In this document: piece by piece, positions 8,618-15,202 of the stretch | Position numbering within the stretch: position 1 is the stretch's first letter | Layout: each line of letters opens with the position of its first letter | Assembly (NCBI GenBank): GCA_964646785.1 | Contig: CAZYGU010000005.1 | Location: 1 to 40,140 of the forward strand | DNA from: JBGTNQ01 sp964646785 | GTDB taxonomy: Bacteria > Patescibacteriota > Minisyncoccia > Phycocordibacterales > Zambryskibacteraceae | Direction of reading: 5' to 3' | Length of the DNA stretch: 40,140 nucleotides | Translations under genes and position numbers: made by a program | Notes under the pieces: generated by a model | What the model was told of the DNA's origin: nothing | Database searches by the model: none | The model's input: the letters and a program-made list of their open reading frames with translations, nothing else

Positions 8618-9256
8618 TTACTCAGCAGATAATACAACTACTTCACCTTCTTTTCCCTCCAAATCCTTTTTCTTTAACGTTAGTTTATCAGTCGGTTTCA
8701 CATCTTCCTCTCCAGCTTCTTTCAAAAAAGTTTTCAGTGCTGTTGCAGAAAATCCTTCACCATAATGCATCGGCACAATCACTGACGGTTCAAGTTTTGT
8801 TGCAAGACTTGATGCTTCACCAGGACTTAATACACCATCACCACCAATTGGTACGAACAAAATATCGATATCATCAAGCGCCTCTTTTGCTTGTGTATCG
8901 AGTGAATCAGCGGATCCTAGCGCACCAAGAAAACATAAATTCATTCCTTCAAGGTTCATAAGGTAGATAGTATTAATACGATCTTCACCCTTATATGTTG
9001 AACGAGACAAAAAACCTCGAATAAAAATGCCGCCAATTTCATACTCACCAGGACCAGATATAACAAAAGCTTCTCGATCTCCACGAGATGCAGAATCTGC
9101 ACCATTCATGTCTGGATCATTGAGAGAAATAAGAGCAATATCTGCTCCAAAGCGTGTAGGCTTAAACTTTGAATCTTTTGAAACGGGGTTATACGAGACA
9201 GTGATATCTCCGAATTGAATTTTGAATGATTCAACACCCTGATACGTAATAATCAT
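8618..9256 (-). CDS. Metallo-beta-lactamase-fold protein with altered metal site
   Basis: 212 residues. The layout fits the small MBL superfamily (UPF0173/Lactamase_B_3 type): MIITYQGVESFKIQFGDITV, then GADIALISLNDPD where active enzymes have the THxHxDH metal motif, a FVISGPGEYEIGGIFIRG segment, INTIYLMNLEGMNLCFLGALG, DILFVPIGGDGVLSP and a late VIVPMHYG. The first His/Asp motif is replaced by LNDPDMNG, so at least the standard first zinc site is missing; only the late His remains. It may be a non-catalytic relative. It is the first gene of the minus-strand run toward gyrA, and the extended -10 at 9264-9272 lies 7 nt before its ATG. Confidence 0.7.
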   Translation of the reverse strand: MIITYQGVESFKIQFGDITVSYNPVSKDSKFKPTRFGADIALISLNDPDMNGADSASRGDREAFVISGPGEYEIGGIFIRGFLSRSTYKGEDRINTIYLMNLEGMNLCFLGALGSADSLDTQAKEALDDIDILFVPIGGDGVLSPGEASSLATKLEPSVIVPMHYGEGFSATALKTFLKEAGEEDVKPTDKLTLKKKDLEGKEGEVVVLSAE

Positions 9257-9263
9257 GCACGAG

Positions 9264-9272
9264 ATTATATCA
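9264..9272 (-). promoter_or_regulatory. Extended -10 promoter, leaderless start of the MBL-fold gene
   Basis: Read on the minus strand: TGaTATAAT, then CTCGTGC, then ATG. The -10 is a perfect match with the TGn extension and ends 7 nt before the start codon, leaving no room for a Shine-Dalgarno. No good -35 is present. Confidence 0.7.
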
Positions 9273-9359
9273 CATTACCTTCAATTTTCATCTATATTGA
9301 CAAAAACCCATATTTTTAGCCATATTTTTGATTCCATATTAAACAATATGAAAAATAAC

Positions 9360-9387
9360 TTGACAATATCTATGGATATGCTATGAT
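9360..9387 (+). promoter_or_regulatory. Consensus promoter of the structured RNA
   Basis: TTGACA (9360-9365), 16-bp spacer, TGcTATGAT with the -10 at 9382-9387. One of the best promoters in the window; predicted start of transcription is about 9394. Confidence 0.8.
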
Positions 9388-9862
9388 GTATATCCAACAG
9401 CTTGTCCACTCTGTCATGAGTTGAGGACAACCTGAGTTCTTTCCCACCGCTACCTGTGAGGCTCATCTGAGCGAAAACATCCGAGGACCCCCGACAAACG
9501 TCAACCCTCGACCATTCGCGGCAGGACCCTCGACTCGCGCGCCGATCAACACGGCGTAGTGCGACCTCCACGGGAACGGCCATCGGGCCCCGGGAACAAC
9601 TCGCACACTTTGCCACCGGTCACAACCGGTAACAAGGATTGGCCACATCGCACGGCCAAGCTCACATTCTGGGAGACGCTCCCTATGCTGAGAAAAGCGT
9701 GTACCTAGGGTTCCGGAAATCCGGACCCTGACAGGACAGCACTGACATCATAATTTTGACTCGGAGCGCAGGCGGGCGACTTGCCAAGCCACCGCACGAG
9801 AAAAGTTCATGTCAGTGACTGAACGCAACACCATACTGATACACACAAAAAAGCAGTGTGGC

Positions 9863-9889
9863 ACCCCCGGAACGTTTCGTTCCGGGGGT
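9863..9889 (+). other. GC-rich hairpin in the RNA 3' region
   Basis: ACCCCCGGAACG (9863-9874) pairs perfectly with 9878-9889 across a TTT loop, 12 bp. It is followed only by GTTTCC, a poor T-tract, so it may be a structural element or a weak terminator. Confidence 0.7.
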
Positions 9890-9892
9890 TTC

Positions 9893-9929
9893 CATTTATA
9901 TGGCAAGGCCTCGCCTCGCCATATAAATG
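9893..9929 (+). other. Long hairpin with a recurrent apical sequence
   Basis: CATTTATATGGC (9893-9904) pairs with 9918-9929, 12 bp; the loop extends the stem through AGGC CTC GCCT. The apical 13 nt from 9906 (AGGCCTCGCCTCG) recur exactly in the terminator at 18278-18290. No T-tract follows. Confidence 0.7.
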
Positions 9930-9962
9930 TGGACAAACATAACATTTATTGCTATCCTCTTC

Positions 9963-9990
9963 CTGCTTTTGATACTCAGAAGCAGTTTTT
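9963..9990 (+). terminator. Terminator of the structured RNA transcript
   Basis: CTGCTT (9963-9968) pairs with AAGCAG (9980-9985), followed by TTTTT, A, TTTT. It would end transcription from 9394 before the S1 gene. Confidence 0.65.
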
Positions 9991-10016
9991 ATTTTCATTA
10001 ATAGCCTACCGTAACC

Positions 10017-10051
10017 TTCCGATAGAGCATTTCTGTCACGGCAAATCGGAA
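10017..10051 (+). promoter_or_regulatory. Leader hairpin before the S1 Shine-Dalgarno
   Basis: TTCCGAT (10017-10023) pairs with ATCGGAA (10045-10051) around a 21-nt loop; the GGAGG ribosome site follows at 10055-10059. S1 is known to control its own translation in several bacteria, so a leader structure here is plausible, but regulation is inference. Confidence 0.4.
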
Positions 10052-10070
10052 ACCGGAGGCGACAATATGT

Positions 10071-11198
10071 ATGACAAAAGACGAAAAAGCGCTGGCTGCA
10101 GAGATGTTGTTAGAAGAAGGAAACACAGTGAAAAAAGAGACAGTTATGTCTCGAATGCTCGCTGACACCCAAAATCCACCATCAGTTGATGATGTTATTG
10201 AGGGAACAGTTATTGGTATCGACAAAGGAGCTGTCTACATCGACCTCTTCCCTTTTGGTACCGGTATTATCTATGGACGTGAGTACTTGAACGCACGTGA
10301 TATCATCCGAAAAATAAACATCGGTGATACGGTTGCTGGAAAAGTTATTCCATCAACAAACAAGGACGGTTATATCGAAATCTCACTCAAGGAAGCTCGA
10401 CAGGCACTCATTTGGAGTGAAGCTGAAGATGCAATCAGAAATAAGACTGCATACGAACTTCCAATCCAGGATGCAAACAAAGGAGGTCTTATTATTTCAT
10501 GGCAAGGTATCCAAGGGTTCCTTCCTGCTTCTCAACTAAAAACAGAACACTATCCACGTGTTTCTGATGGAGATAAGGATAAGATTCTTGAAGAATTAAA
10601 GAAACTTGTTGGAGAAAAAATCTCAGTTTCTATTATTGCAGCTATTCCAAAGGAAGGTAAACTCATTTTCTCTGAGAAAAGCCCTGAGAATAAGGATAAA
10701 GAAAGTATTATTGATCGATACACACTCGGTGATGAACTTATGGGAGAAATCACTGGTATTGTCGACTTTGGTATCTTCGTAAAACTTGAAGAAGGGCTTG
10801 AGGGACTTGTCCATATTTCAGAAATTGATTGGGCACTTGTTGAAAATCCACGCTCTCTCTATAAAGTTGGTGACAAGGTGAAAGTAAAGATCATCGATAT
10901 CAAGGATGGAAAAGTTTCACTTTCAATCAAGGCTTTGAAAGAAAACCCTTGGCGTGAAGCTGAAAAGAAATACAAAAAAGACGACATGGTAAAGGGTGTT
11001 ATCATCAAATTCAACAAGCATGGTGCACTTGCATCTATTGAAGAAGGTGTTGCTGGACTCGTCCACATCTCTGAATTCGGTAGTGAAGAAAAACTTCGTG
11101 AAAAACTTGAACTTGGTAAGACATATAACTTCAAAATTACCCTCTTTGATCCAAAGGAACAGAAGATGGCACTTTCATTCACGGAAGCAAACAAATAA
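10071..11198 (+). CDS. rpsA: 30S ribosomal protein S1, four S1 domains
   Basis: 375 residues with four S1-type OB folds: about 35-108 (VIEGTVIGIDKGAVYIDL, divergent), 122-205 (divergent, GLIISWQGIQGFLPASQL), 218-292 (MGEITGIVDFGIFVKLEEG with GLVHISEI) and 305-372 (VKGVIIKFNKHGALASIEEG with GLVHISEF). S1 binds mRNA on the 30S subunit and helps initiation; E. coli S1 has six domains, and four-domain forms are usual in many other bacteria. The ATG at 10071 lies 11 nt after GGAGG; an ATG at 10067 is nearer the site but out of frame and gives a spurious ORF. The gene follows the structured RNA and its terminator, so its own promoter must lie in 9991-10060, where none is clear. Confidence 0.88.
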   Translation: MTKDEKALAAEMLLEEGNTVKKETVMSRMLADTQNPPSVDDVIEGTVIGIDKGAVYIDLFPFGTGIIYGREYLNARDIIRKINIGDTVAGKVIPSTNKDGYIEISLKEARQALIWSEAEDAIRNKTAYELPIQDANKGGLIISWQGIQGFLPASQLKTEHYPRVSDGDKDKILEELKKLVGEKISVSIIAAIPKEGKLIFSEKSPENKDKESIIDRYTLGDELMGEITGIVDFGIFVKLEEGLEGLVHISEIDWALVENPRSLYKVGDKVKVKIIDIKDGKVSLSIKALKENPWREAEKKYKKDDMVKGVIIKFNKHGALASIEEGVAGLVHISEFGSEEKLREKLELGKTYNFKITLFDPKEQKMALSFTEANK

Positions 11199-11236
11199 TA
11201 GATAACGAATAGTTTTTGGTCAGTATTATAGAGAAT

Positions 11237-11275
11237 AATCAAACCCTGATTCACGACGTGAATCAGGGTTTGATT
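11237..11275 (+). terminator. Terminator after rpsA
   Basis: Perfect 19-bp inverted repeat (11237-11255 with 11257-11275) ending in TTTGATT. A long stem with a modest T-tract, located 38 bp after the rpsA stop. Confidence 0.8.
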
Positions 11276-11340
11276 TATGAATTCAAAAGCGTAAAATCGA
11301 AAAAGAATTCATTCTTCCATTTCATCATGAGGATTCACAC

Positions 11341-11793
11341 ATGACTGCCCCAGGTTCTCGTTTTCGAACCCACACTGATCTAAGAATCAACCATTCAGAA
11401 AGAAGTGACGAACACCGAAGGCAAGACATCTTACTTCTCCTTATGATTTATTTCAGTGAGCAAGATGTGAACATTGTTTCTTGGCATGCACTTCAGAGAA
11501 TATGGACTGTTGTTCTCAGGAAACTTGGGAAAAAAGATTTAGAAGTTCCTGGTTTCTATCGTGACATCACTATGGGTCGATACAGGGAACTCGACAACCT
11601 TTTCTTCTGGCTCGCTGGTGCAGGATTTGGTTACTATTTCCTTAATGGAGAACTTGAGCTTCACCTTTCCATCTCTCCAAGAGCAGGACGTGTTATGAAG
11701 GAACAGGGCGAAACAGAAGAAGTTCGAAAAGTAATGGAGGTTGCTCCAGAAATTCTTCGTCTCTACCATATCGCAAAGCGAAAAGTGAGATAA
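11341..11793 (+). CDS. Hypothetical protein, unknown
   Basis: 150 residues, no signal peptide or membrane helix. The start is supported by GAGG (11329-11332), 8 nt before the ATG. The N-terminus is basic and polar (SRFRTHTDLR), then mostly helical sequence rich in Leu, Trp and charged residues, with a hydrophobic aromatic patch FFWLAGAGFGYYFL near residues 87-100 and a helical C-terminus. I do not recognise the family. It stands alone between two strong terminators, like the other GC-richer genes of unknown function in this window. Confidence 0.55.
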   Translation: MTAPGSRFRTHTDLRINHSERSDEHRRQDILLLLMIYFSEQDVNIVSWHALQRIWTVVLRKLGKKDLEVPGFYRDITMGRYRELDNLFFWLAGAGFGYYFLNGELELHLSISPRAGRVMKEQGETEEVRKVMEVAPEILRLYHIAKRKVR

Positions 11794-11796
11794 AAA

Positions 11797-11830
11797 ACAC
11801 CCGTGAAGCTTGTACTTCACGGGTGTAATT
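11797..11830. terminator. Bidirectional terminator between convergent genes
   Basis: ACACCCGTGAAG (11797-11808) pairs with 11815-11826, loop CTTGTA. T-rich on the right and A-rich on the left, so it can serve both the gene at 11341 and pth. Confidence 0.8.
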
Positions 11831-11857
11831 TTGAATTCTAAAGTGATTCCTTGGAAA

Positions 11858-12445
11858 TTAGTTACATTGCGTCATTGCAACGTCTCGCCCATCTGAAATT
11901 ATTATTTCAATCGCTTCCGAAACATGTTTTGCAATTTTTTTGAGCTCTTCCTCTTCTTTTTTTGAAAATCCACCCAAAATAAATTTCTCAACATCCTTTT
12001 CACCATGAGGTTTCTTTAATTTCCCTGATGGAGTTGAAGGACTGATACCAACCCGAATCCTGACAAACGCTTTTGTCTTAATTGAACGAATAATTGATTC
12101 AAGTCCTCGATGACCACCAGATCCACGGTCAAATGAAATACGAATGTTTCCTAATGCTAAATCAAGATCATCATATACAACAATCAATTGCTCTGCTTTT
12201 TTTGCACTTGTAATGAGCGGAGTGACACTGCTCCCTGATTTATTCATAAATGTCTCAGGAAACACAACCATAATCTTCTCTTTTCCTACCTTTCCCTCGC
12301 CAACCAAAGCCTTATATTTCTTAGAAACTTCCAACTCTTCATCAAGATGATTTTTTACAAAATATGAAAGAGCGAGACGTCCAGTATTGTGGCGAGTCTT
12401 TGCATATTCTTGTCCTGGATTTCCTAATCCAACGATTGTGTACAT
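11858..12445 (-). CDS. pth: Peptidyl-tRNA hydrolase
   Basis: 195 residues, the normal length for Pth. It releases tRNA from peptidyl-tRNAs dropped by the ribosome. Motifs seen: GLGNPG (residues 6-11), TRHN with catalytic His19, FMNKSG with Asn68, VYDDLDL with the Asp near 92-93, and GGHRGLESI, FVRIRVGI. The residue equal to E. coli Asn114 (GHNG) is Arg113 here, a change in a substrate-contacting position. The gene is apparently monocistronic with a TAGACT -10-like box 6 nt before the ATG and no Shine-Dalgarno. Confidence 0.92.
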   Translation of the reverse strand: MYTIVGLGNPGQEYAKTRHNTGRLALSYFVKNHLDEELEVSKKYKALVGEGKVGKEKIMVVFPETFMNKSGSSVTPLITSAKKAEQLIVVYDDLDLALGNIRISFDRGSGGHRGLESIIRSIKTKAFVRIRVGISPSTPSGKLKKPHGEKDVEKFILGGFSKKEEEELKKIAKHVSEAIEIIISDGRDVAMTQCN

Positions 12446-12454
12446 ATGTTCAGT

Positions 12455-12483
12455 CTAACTATTTGATTGCACACATGCAAACG
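12455..12483 (-). promoter_or_regulatory. Possible leaderless promoter of pth
   Basis: Read on the minus strand, TTGCAT, a 17-nt spacer and TAGACT are followed by GAACAT and the ATG at 12445. Matches to consensus are partial. Confidence 0.35.
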
Positions 12484-12573
12484 AAAGTTTTTTTCATAAA
12501 AACGCATTGAAACATGCTCTTTCACTTTACGTCAACTCTTACTCTGCGCTACAATGCATGCAATACTTTTTCT

Positions 12574-13236
12574 ATGTACGATCCACAGAAACAAATCTAT
12601 CCTTCTTCATTTTCAAAACCTGCTGATTTTAATTCACCATCTGAACCAGAAATACCGACTCAACCACTTCAGGTAGTAAAAAAGCCAAAAGGTTTCTTCA
12701 GAGAACTTATTGAATTTGTCATCATTGCACTTATTATCGTTGTCCCATTTCGTATCTATATTGCCCAGCCATATATTGTAAATGGCGCTTCAATGGATCC
12801 AACATTTAAAACCTCTGACTACCTCATCGTCAATCAATTATCAAAACGTTTCGAAGACCCTGCACGTGGATCAGTGCTTATCTTCAAATACCCTAAGGAT
12901 CCATCAGTCTATTTTATTAAGCGTGTTATTGGCCTTCCTGGAGAAACCGTCATTATTACTGACGGAAAAGTAAGCATCAAGAACACTTCAAACCCAGAAG
13001 GTTTCGCACTCAATGAACCCTATGTAAAACTTGAGAAGCATGAGAGCTTTACCACAACACTGAAAAAAGATGAGTACTTCGTCATGGGTGATAACCGGAT
13101 AGGGAGCGCTGATTCACGCATGTGGGGACCAGTACCAAAAGCAAATATTGTTGGAAGTCCAATTATTCAGTTGTTTCCTATCAGCAAAATTAGTCTCAAT
13201 CCTGGAGACGAGACATCTACCATAGTAAAGAAGTAG
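12574..13236 (+). CDS. lepB: Signal peptidase I
   Basis: 220 residues from the ATG at 12574; the open frame extends to 12514 but that part overlaps the promoter region and lacks family features. A Pro-rich cytoplasmic N-terminus is followed by one membrane helix (about 46-62), then NGASMDPTF with catalytic Ser73, a YFIKRVIGLPGE segment with general-base Lys116, and the closing MGDNR box followed by DSRMWGPV. It cleaves signal peptides from exported proteins, such as the surface proteins in this window. The downstream gene starts 1 bp after the stop, so the two are co-transcribed. Confidence 0.93.
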   Translation: MYDPQKQIYPSSFSKPADFNSPSEPEIPTQPLQVVKKPKGFFRELIEFVIIALIIVVPFRIYIAQPYIVNGASMDPTFKTSDYLIVNQLSKRFEDPARGSVLIFKYPKDPSVYFIKRVIGLPGETVIITDGKVSIKNTSNPEGFALNEPYVKLEKHESFTTTLKKDEYFVMGDNRIGSADSRMWGPVPKANIVGSPIIQLFPISKISLNPGDETSTIVKK

Positions 13237-13237
13237 T

Positions 13238-14446
13238 ATGCCGAACAAGAACATCAATCGAAATGTACGCGAAGATGCGCATTTGTTACGGGAATTCGAA
13301 AAGCCTTTTGAAACGGCACTTCATTTTGGATTTACCCCGATCAAAACCCCTGAAATAACAAAAGACGATTCATTAAAGCTTAAATCAGTAAAAGATCCGT
13401 ATCACGATCCGAAGCGAATTCAAGCTGAATCACCATTTACATTTGATGCACTTGAGAAAATTGCACTCCTAAGAACCTACCAAGAGACAGGTCTAGAGAC
13501 TGCTGCGCCTCCAGCACTTTTGGCTTACAAAAAACCTATCTCTGGCACATTCAATAAAAAATCGAGTGATATTGTTATCGGGCTCGATATATTAGGACTT
13601 CCAAGTAGTGCTGCCGAAGGTATCATTATCCGAACGGCCCTCTCGATTCTCGAGGATGAAGGATTCAAAAATCTGACCATTCACATCAATAGTCTTGGCG
13701 ACAAAGATTCAGTTGGAGATTTTGAGAAGGCAGTTTCTGTGTTTGTACGAAAACACATGAATGGATTCCCTGCAGATATTCGTAAAATGGCAAAGCATGA
13801 TATTTTTGACATCCTCCGAAGTACCGATGAGAAACACCACGCAATCCAACAACAAGCACCAAAATCTATTTCATTTCTCTCTGAACGGTCTCGTAATGAT
13901 TTAAAAGAAGTACTTGAGTATTTAGAAGTATTTGATATTCCATACGAAATTTCTCCACGACTTATTGGTTCACCATGTTTTTGTTCACATACAATTTTTG
14001 AAATCCGTACTGGTGATGGAGACAAAAACGACCTTCTCGCACAAGGATATCGATATGGGAGACTATCGAAAAAAATTGGTGCAAAACGTGAACTTCCATC
14101 AATTGGAATAACAATTTCATTTAAGAAAAAAGAAAAGATAACCCTTTCAAAAGGTATTAGTAAGCCAAAATTTTATTTGATTCAACTTGGACCGGAAGCA
14201 AAACTCCATACACTTCCCGTTGTAGATATACTCCGAAAAGCACGCATCTCAGTTGCCCACTCGATTGCAAAAGATAAGCTTGGTAGTCAGCTTGGTGCAG
14301 CAGAAAATATGAAAGTTCCTTATGTGCTTATTATTGGCCAAAAGGAAGCTATAGAAAAGTCAGTCACCGTGAGAAATATGTCTACACGAGCCCAAGAAAC
14401 GGTTTCTATACCTAAACTGGTCGAATACTTAAAAAAGCTCAAATAG
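13238..14446 (+). CDS. HisRS-like protein with degenerate catalytic motifs
   Basis: 402 residues that align along their length with the class II core and anticodon domain of histidyl-tRNA synthetase: FGFTPIKTPEIT (motif 1 area), ILEDEGFKNLTIHINSLGD near residue 150 (a HisRS hallmark), and a C-terminal HGTP-type anticodon domain (FYLIQLGPEAKLHTLPVVDILRK... with QLGAAENMKVPYVLIIG). The active site is not conserved: the FRxERP-like motif 2 is replaced by LAYKKPISGTF, the histidine-binding LVRGLDYYTxTVFE by LIGSPCFCSHTIFE, and motif 3 lacks its Arg (GITISFKKKEK). It is therefore unlikely to charge tRNA in the usual way. It could be a HisZ-like or tRNA-binding paralog. It follows lepB by 1 bp. Confidence 0.7.
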   Translation: MPNKNINRNVREDAHLLREFEKPFETALHFGFTPIKTPEITKDDSLKLKSVKDPYHDPKRIQAESPFTFDALEKIALLRTYQETGLETAAPPALLAYKKPISGTFNKKSSDIVIGLDILGLPSSAAEGIIIRTALSILEDEGFKNLTIHINSLGDKDSVGDFEKAVSVFVRKHMNGFPADIRKMAKHDIFDILRSTDEKHHAIQQQAPKSISFLSERSRNDLKEVLEYLEVFDIPYEISPRLIGSPCFCSHTIFEIRTGDGDKNDLLAQGYRYGRLSKKIGAKRELPSIGITISFKKKEKITLSKGISKPKFYLIQLGPEAKLHTLPVVDILRKARISVAHSIAKDKLGSQLGAAENMKVPYVLIIGQKEAIEKSVTVRNMSTRAQETVSIPKLVEYLKKLK

Positions 14447-14480
14447 CCTTACAAACACCCTTGCGTAGCTTGTGTTCTCA

Positions 14481-14489
14481 TGCTAATAT
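14481..14489 (+). promoter_or_regulatory. Extended -10 promoter for rpsU
   Basis: TGcTAATAT with the -10 at 14484-14489 lies 9 nt before the ATG at 14499, giving a transcript with almost no leader. Confidence 0.55.
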
Positions 14490-14498
14490 CCTAGTCCT

Positions 14499-14750
14499 AT
14501 GATTAACGTACAAGTAGAAAGAAACCAGAACGAAAACAGCCTTTCCCTTCTTCGTCGCTTTACGAAGCGTGTTCAAGGTTCAGGAGTTCTTCCACGTATC
14601 CGAGGTATTCGATACTCAAGTAGAAATATCTCTGAGGCAGTAAAACACAAAAAGACCATGAAAAAGCTTAGTCAAAAAGCATACATCATGAATCTCATTA
14701 AACTCGGTAAAATTACTGAGAACAGCAATGGCCGACCAAGCAAAAAATAA
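14499..14750 (+). CDS. rpsU: 30S ribosomal protein S21
   Basis: 83 residues. The N-terminus INVQVERNQNENSLSLLRRF followed by TKRVQGSGVLPRIR is the S21 pattern (basic, RRF-K-R-V-x-x-SG). The C-terminus is Lys/Arg-rich, as expected for an rRNA-binding protein of the small-subunit head. It overlaps ybeY by 23 bp, coupling the two; YbeY acts on 16S rRNA processing, a sensible partner. Confidence 0.85.
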   Translation: MINVQVERNQNENSLSLLRRFTKRVQGSGVLPRIRGIRYSSRNISEAVKHKKTMKKLSQKAYIMNLIKLGKITENSNGRPSKK

Positions 14751-15132
14751 GGAATCTCTATTTTCCATTCACAACACAACAAAAGGCAAGCTTCCTCGCT
14801 TGCCTTTTGTTCAGATAAAAAATGCAATTCTTGGTGAGAGTTACGAACTCTCATTGGTATGCATTGGAAACACACGATCGCGAGCACTCAATAGACAGTA
14901 CAGAAACAAGGACTACTCAACAAACGTTTTATCATTCCCATTATCAAAGAATGAAGGGGAAATATTTCTTGATCTCAAAAAATCAAAATCAGAAGCACCA
15001 AAATTTGAAATGAATTACACAACATTCATTGCATATTTATTTATTCACGGACTTCTGCATCTCAAAGGACACGATCATGGTCCGCACATGGAAGCATTAG
15101 AGAAAAAATTTCTTAAAAAATTCGAGTTTTAA
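14728..15132 (+). CDS. ybeY: Endoribonuclease YbeY (rRNA maturation factor)
   Basis: 134 residues. The zinc-binding motif HGLLHLKGHDH is complete (His107, His111, His117), and upstream the family segment NRQYRNKDYSTNVLSFP is present. YbeY is a metal-dependent RNase used in 16S rRNA 3'-end maturation and ribosome quality control. The start at 14728 overlaps the end of rpsU; no Shine-Dalgarno is evident, so translation is likely coupled. Slightly shorter than E. coli YbeY (155). Confidence 0.9.
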   Translation: MADQAKNKESLFSIHNTTKGKLPRLPFVQIKNAILGESYELSLVCIGNTRSRALNRQYRNKDYSTNVLSFPLSKNEGEIFLDLKKSKSEAPKFEMNYTTFIAYLFIHGLLHLKGHDHGPHMEALEKKFLKKFEF

Positions 15133-15144
15133 ACAGAAAAACCA

Positions 15145-15171
15145 TTGTTTCAAAGCATTTTCTGCTATGAT
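15145..15171 (+). promoter_or_regulatory. Promoter of ftsA
   Basis: TGcTATGAT (extended -10; -10 at 15166-15171) with a weak TTGTTT at 15145 (15-bp spacer). Predicted start about 25 nt before the ATG at 15203. The same TGcTATGAT occurs in the structured-RNA promoter. Confidence 0.55.
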
Positions 15172-15202
15172 AGTTAGTATCTAACTATTTTGTAGAGAAT
15201 TT

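Larger units (their letters stand above)
9394..9990 (+). ncRNA. Large structured RNA candidate, family not recognised
   Basis: This stretch is much richer in G+C than its surroundings, has no convincing protein frame, and lies between a consensus promoter and a terminator. Helices that can be read directly: 9402-9407 with 9425-9430 (inner 9408-9411/9418-9421); 9540-9544/9552-9556; 9559-9564/9601-9606 enclosing a GC-rich subdomain; 9615-9620/9625-9630 (ACCGGT twice around CACA); 9639-9644/9654-9659; 9671-9675/9679-9683; 9707-9717/9720-9729; and 9740-9748/9809-9817, a 9-bp helix closing a 3' domain with inner stems 9760-9763/9797-9800. Two further hairpins (9863-9889, 9893-9929) precede the terminator. 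I found none of the hallmarks of RNase P RNA, tmRNA, SRP RNA, 6S RNA or self-splicing introns. The 3' end could be near 9890-9930 instead of 9990. Function unknown. Confidence 0.65.

Noticed and set aside
9281..9648. Minus-strand ORFs of 61-111 residues in the GC-rich region
   Set aside because: They are antisense to the structured RNA, are Arg/Cys-rich as expected from random GC-rich sequence, and lack ribosome sites.
9394..9890. RNase P RNA, tmRNA or SRP RNA
   Set aside because: I looked for the RNase P GAGGAAAGTCC and ACAGAA cores, the tmRNA tRNA-like ends with TTCGA arm and CCA, and the SRP GGAAG/AGCA tip on both strands and did not find them; a very divergent form cannot be excluded without covariance models.
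9809..10165. 118-residue plus-strand ORF
   Set aside because: It runs through three hairpins of the structured RNA and the terminator, overlaps the S1 start in another frame, and its sequence has no domain character.
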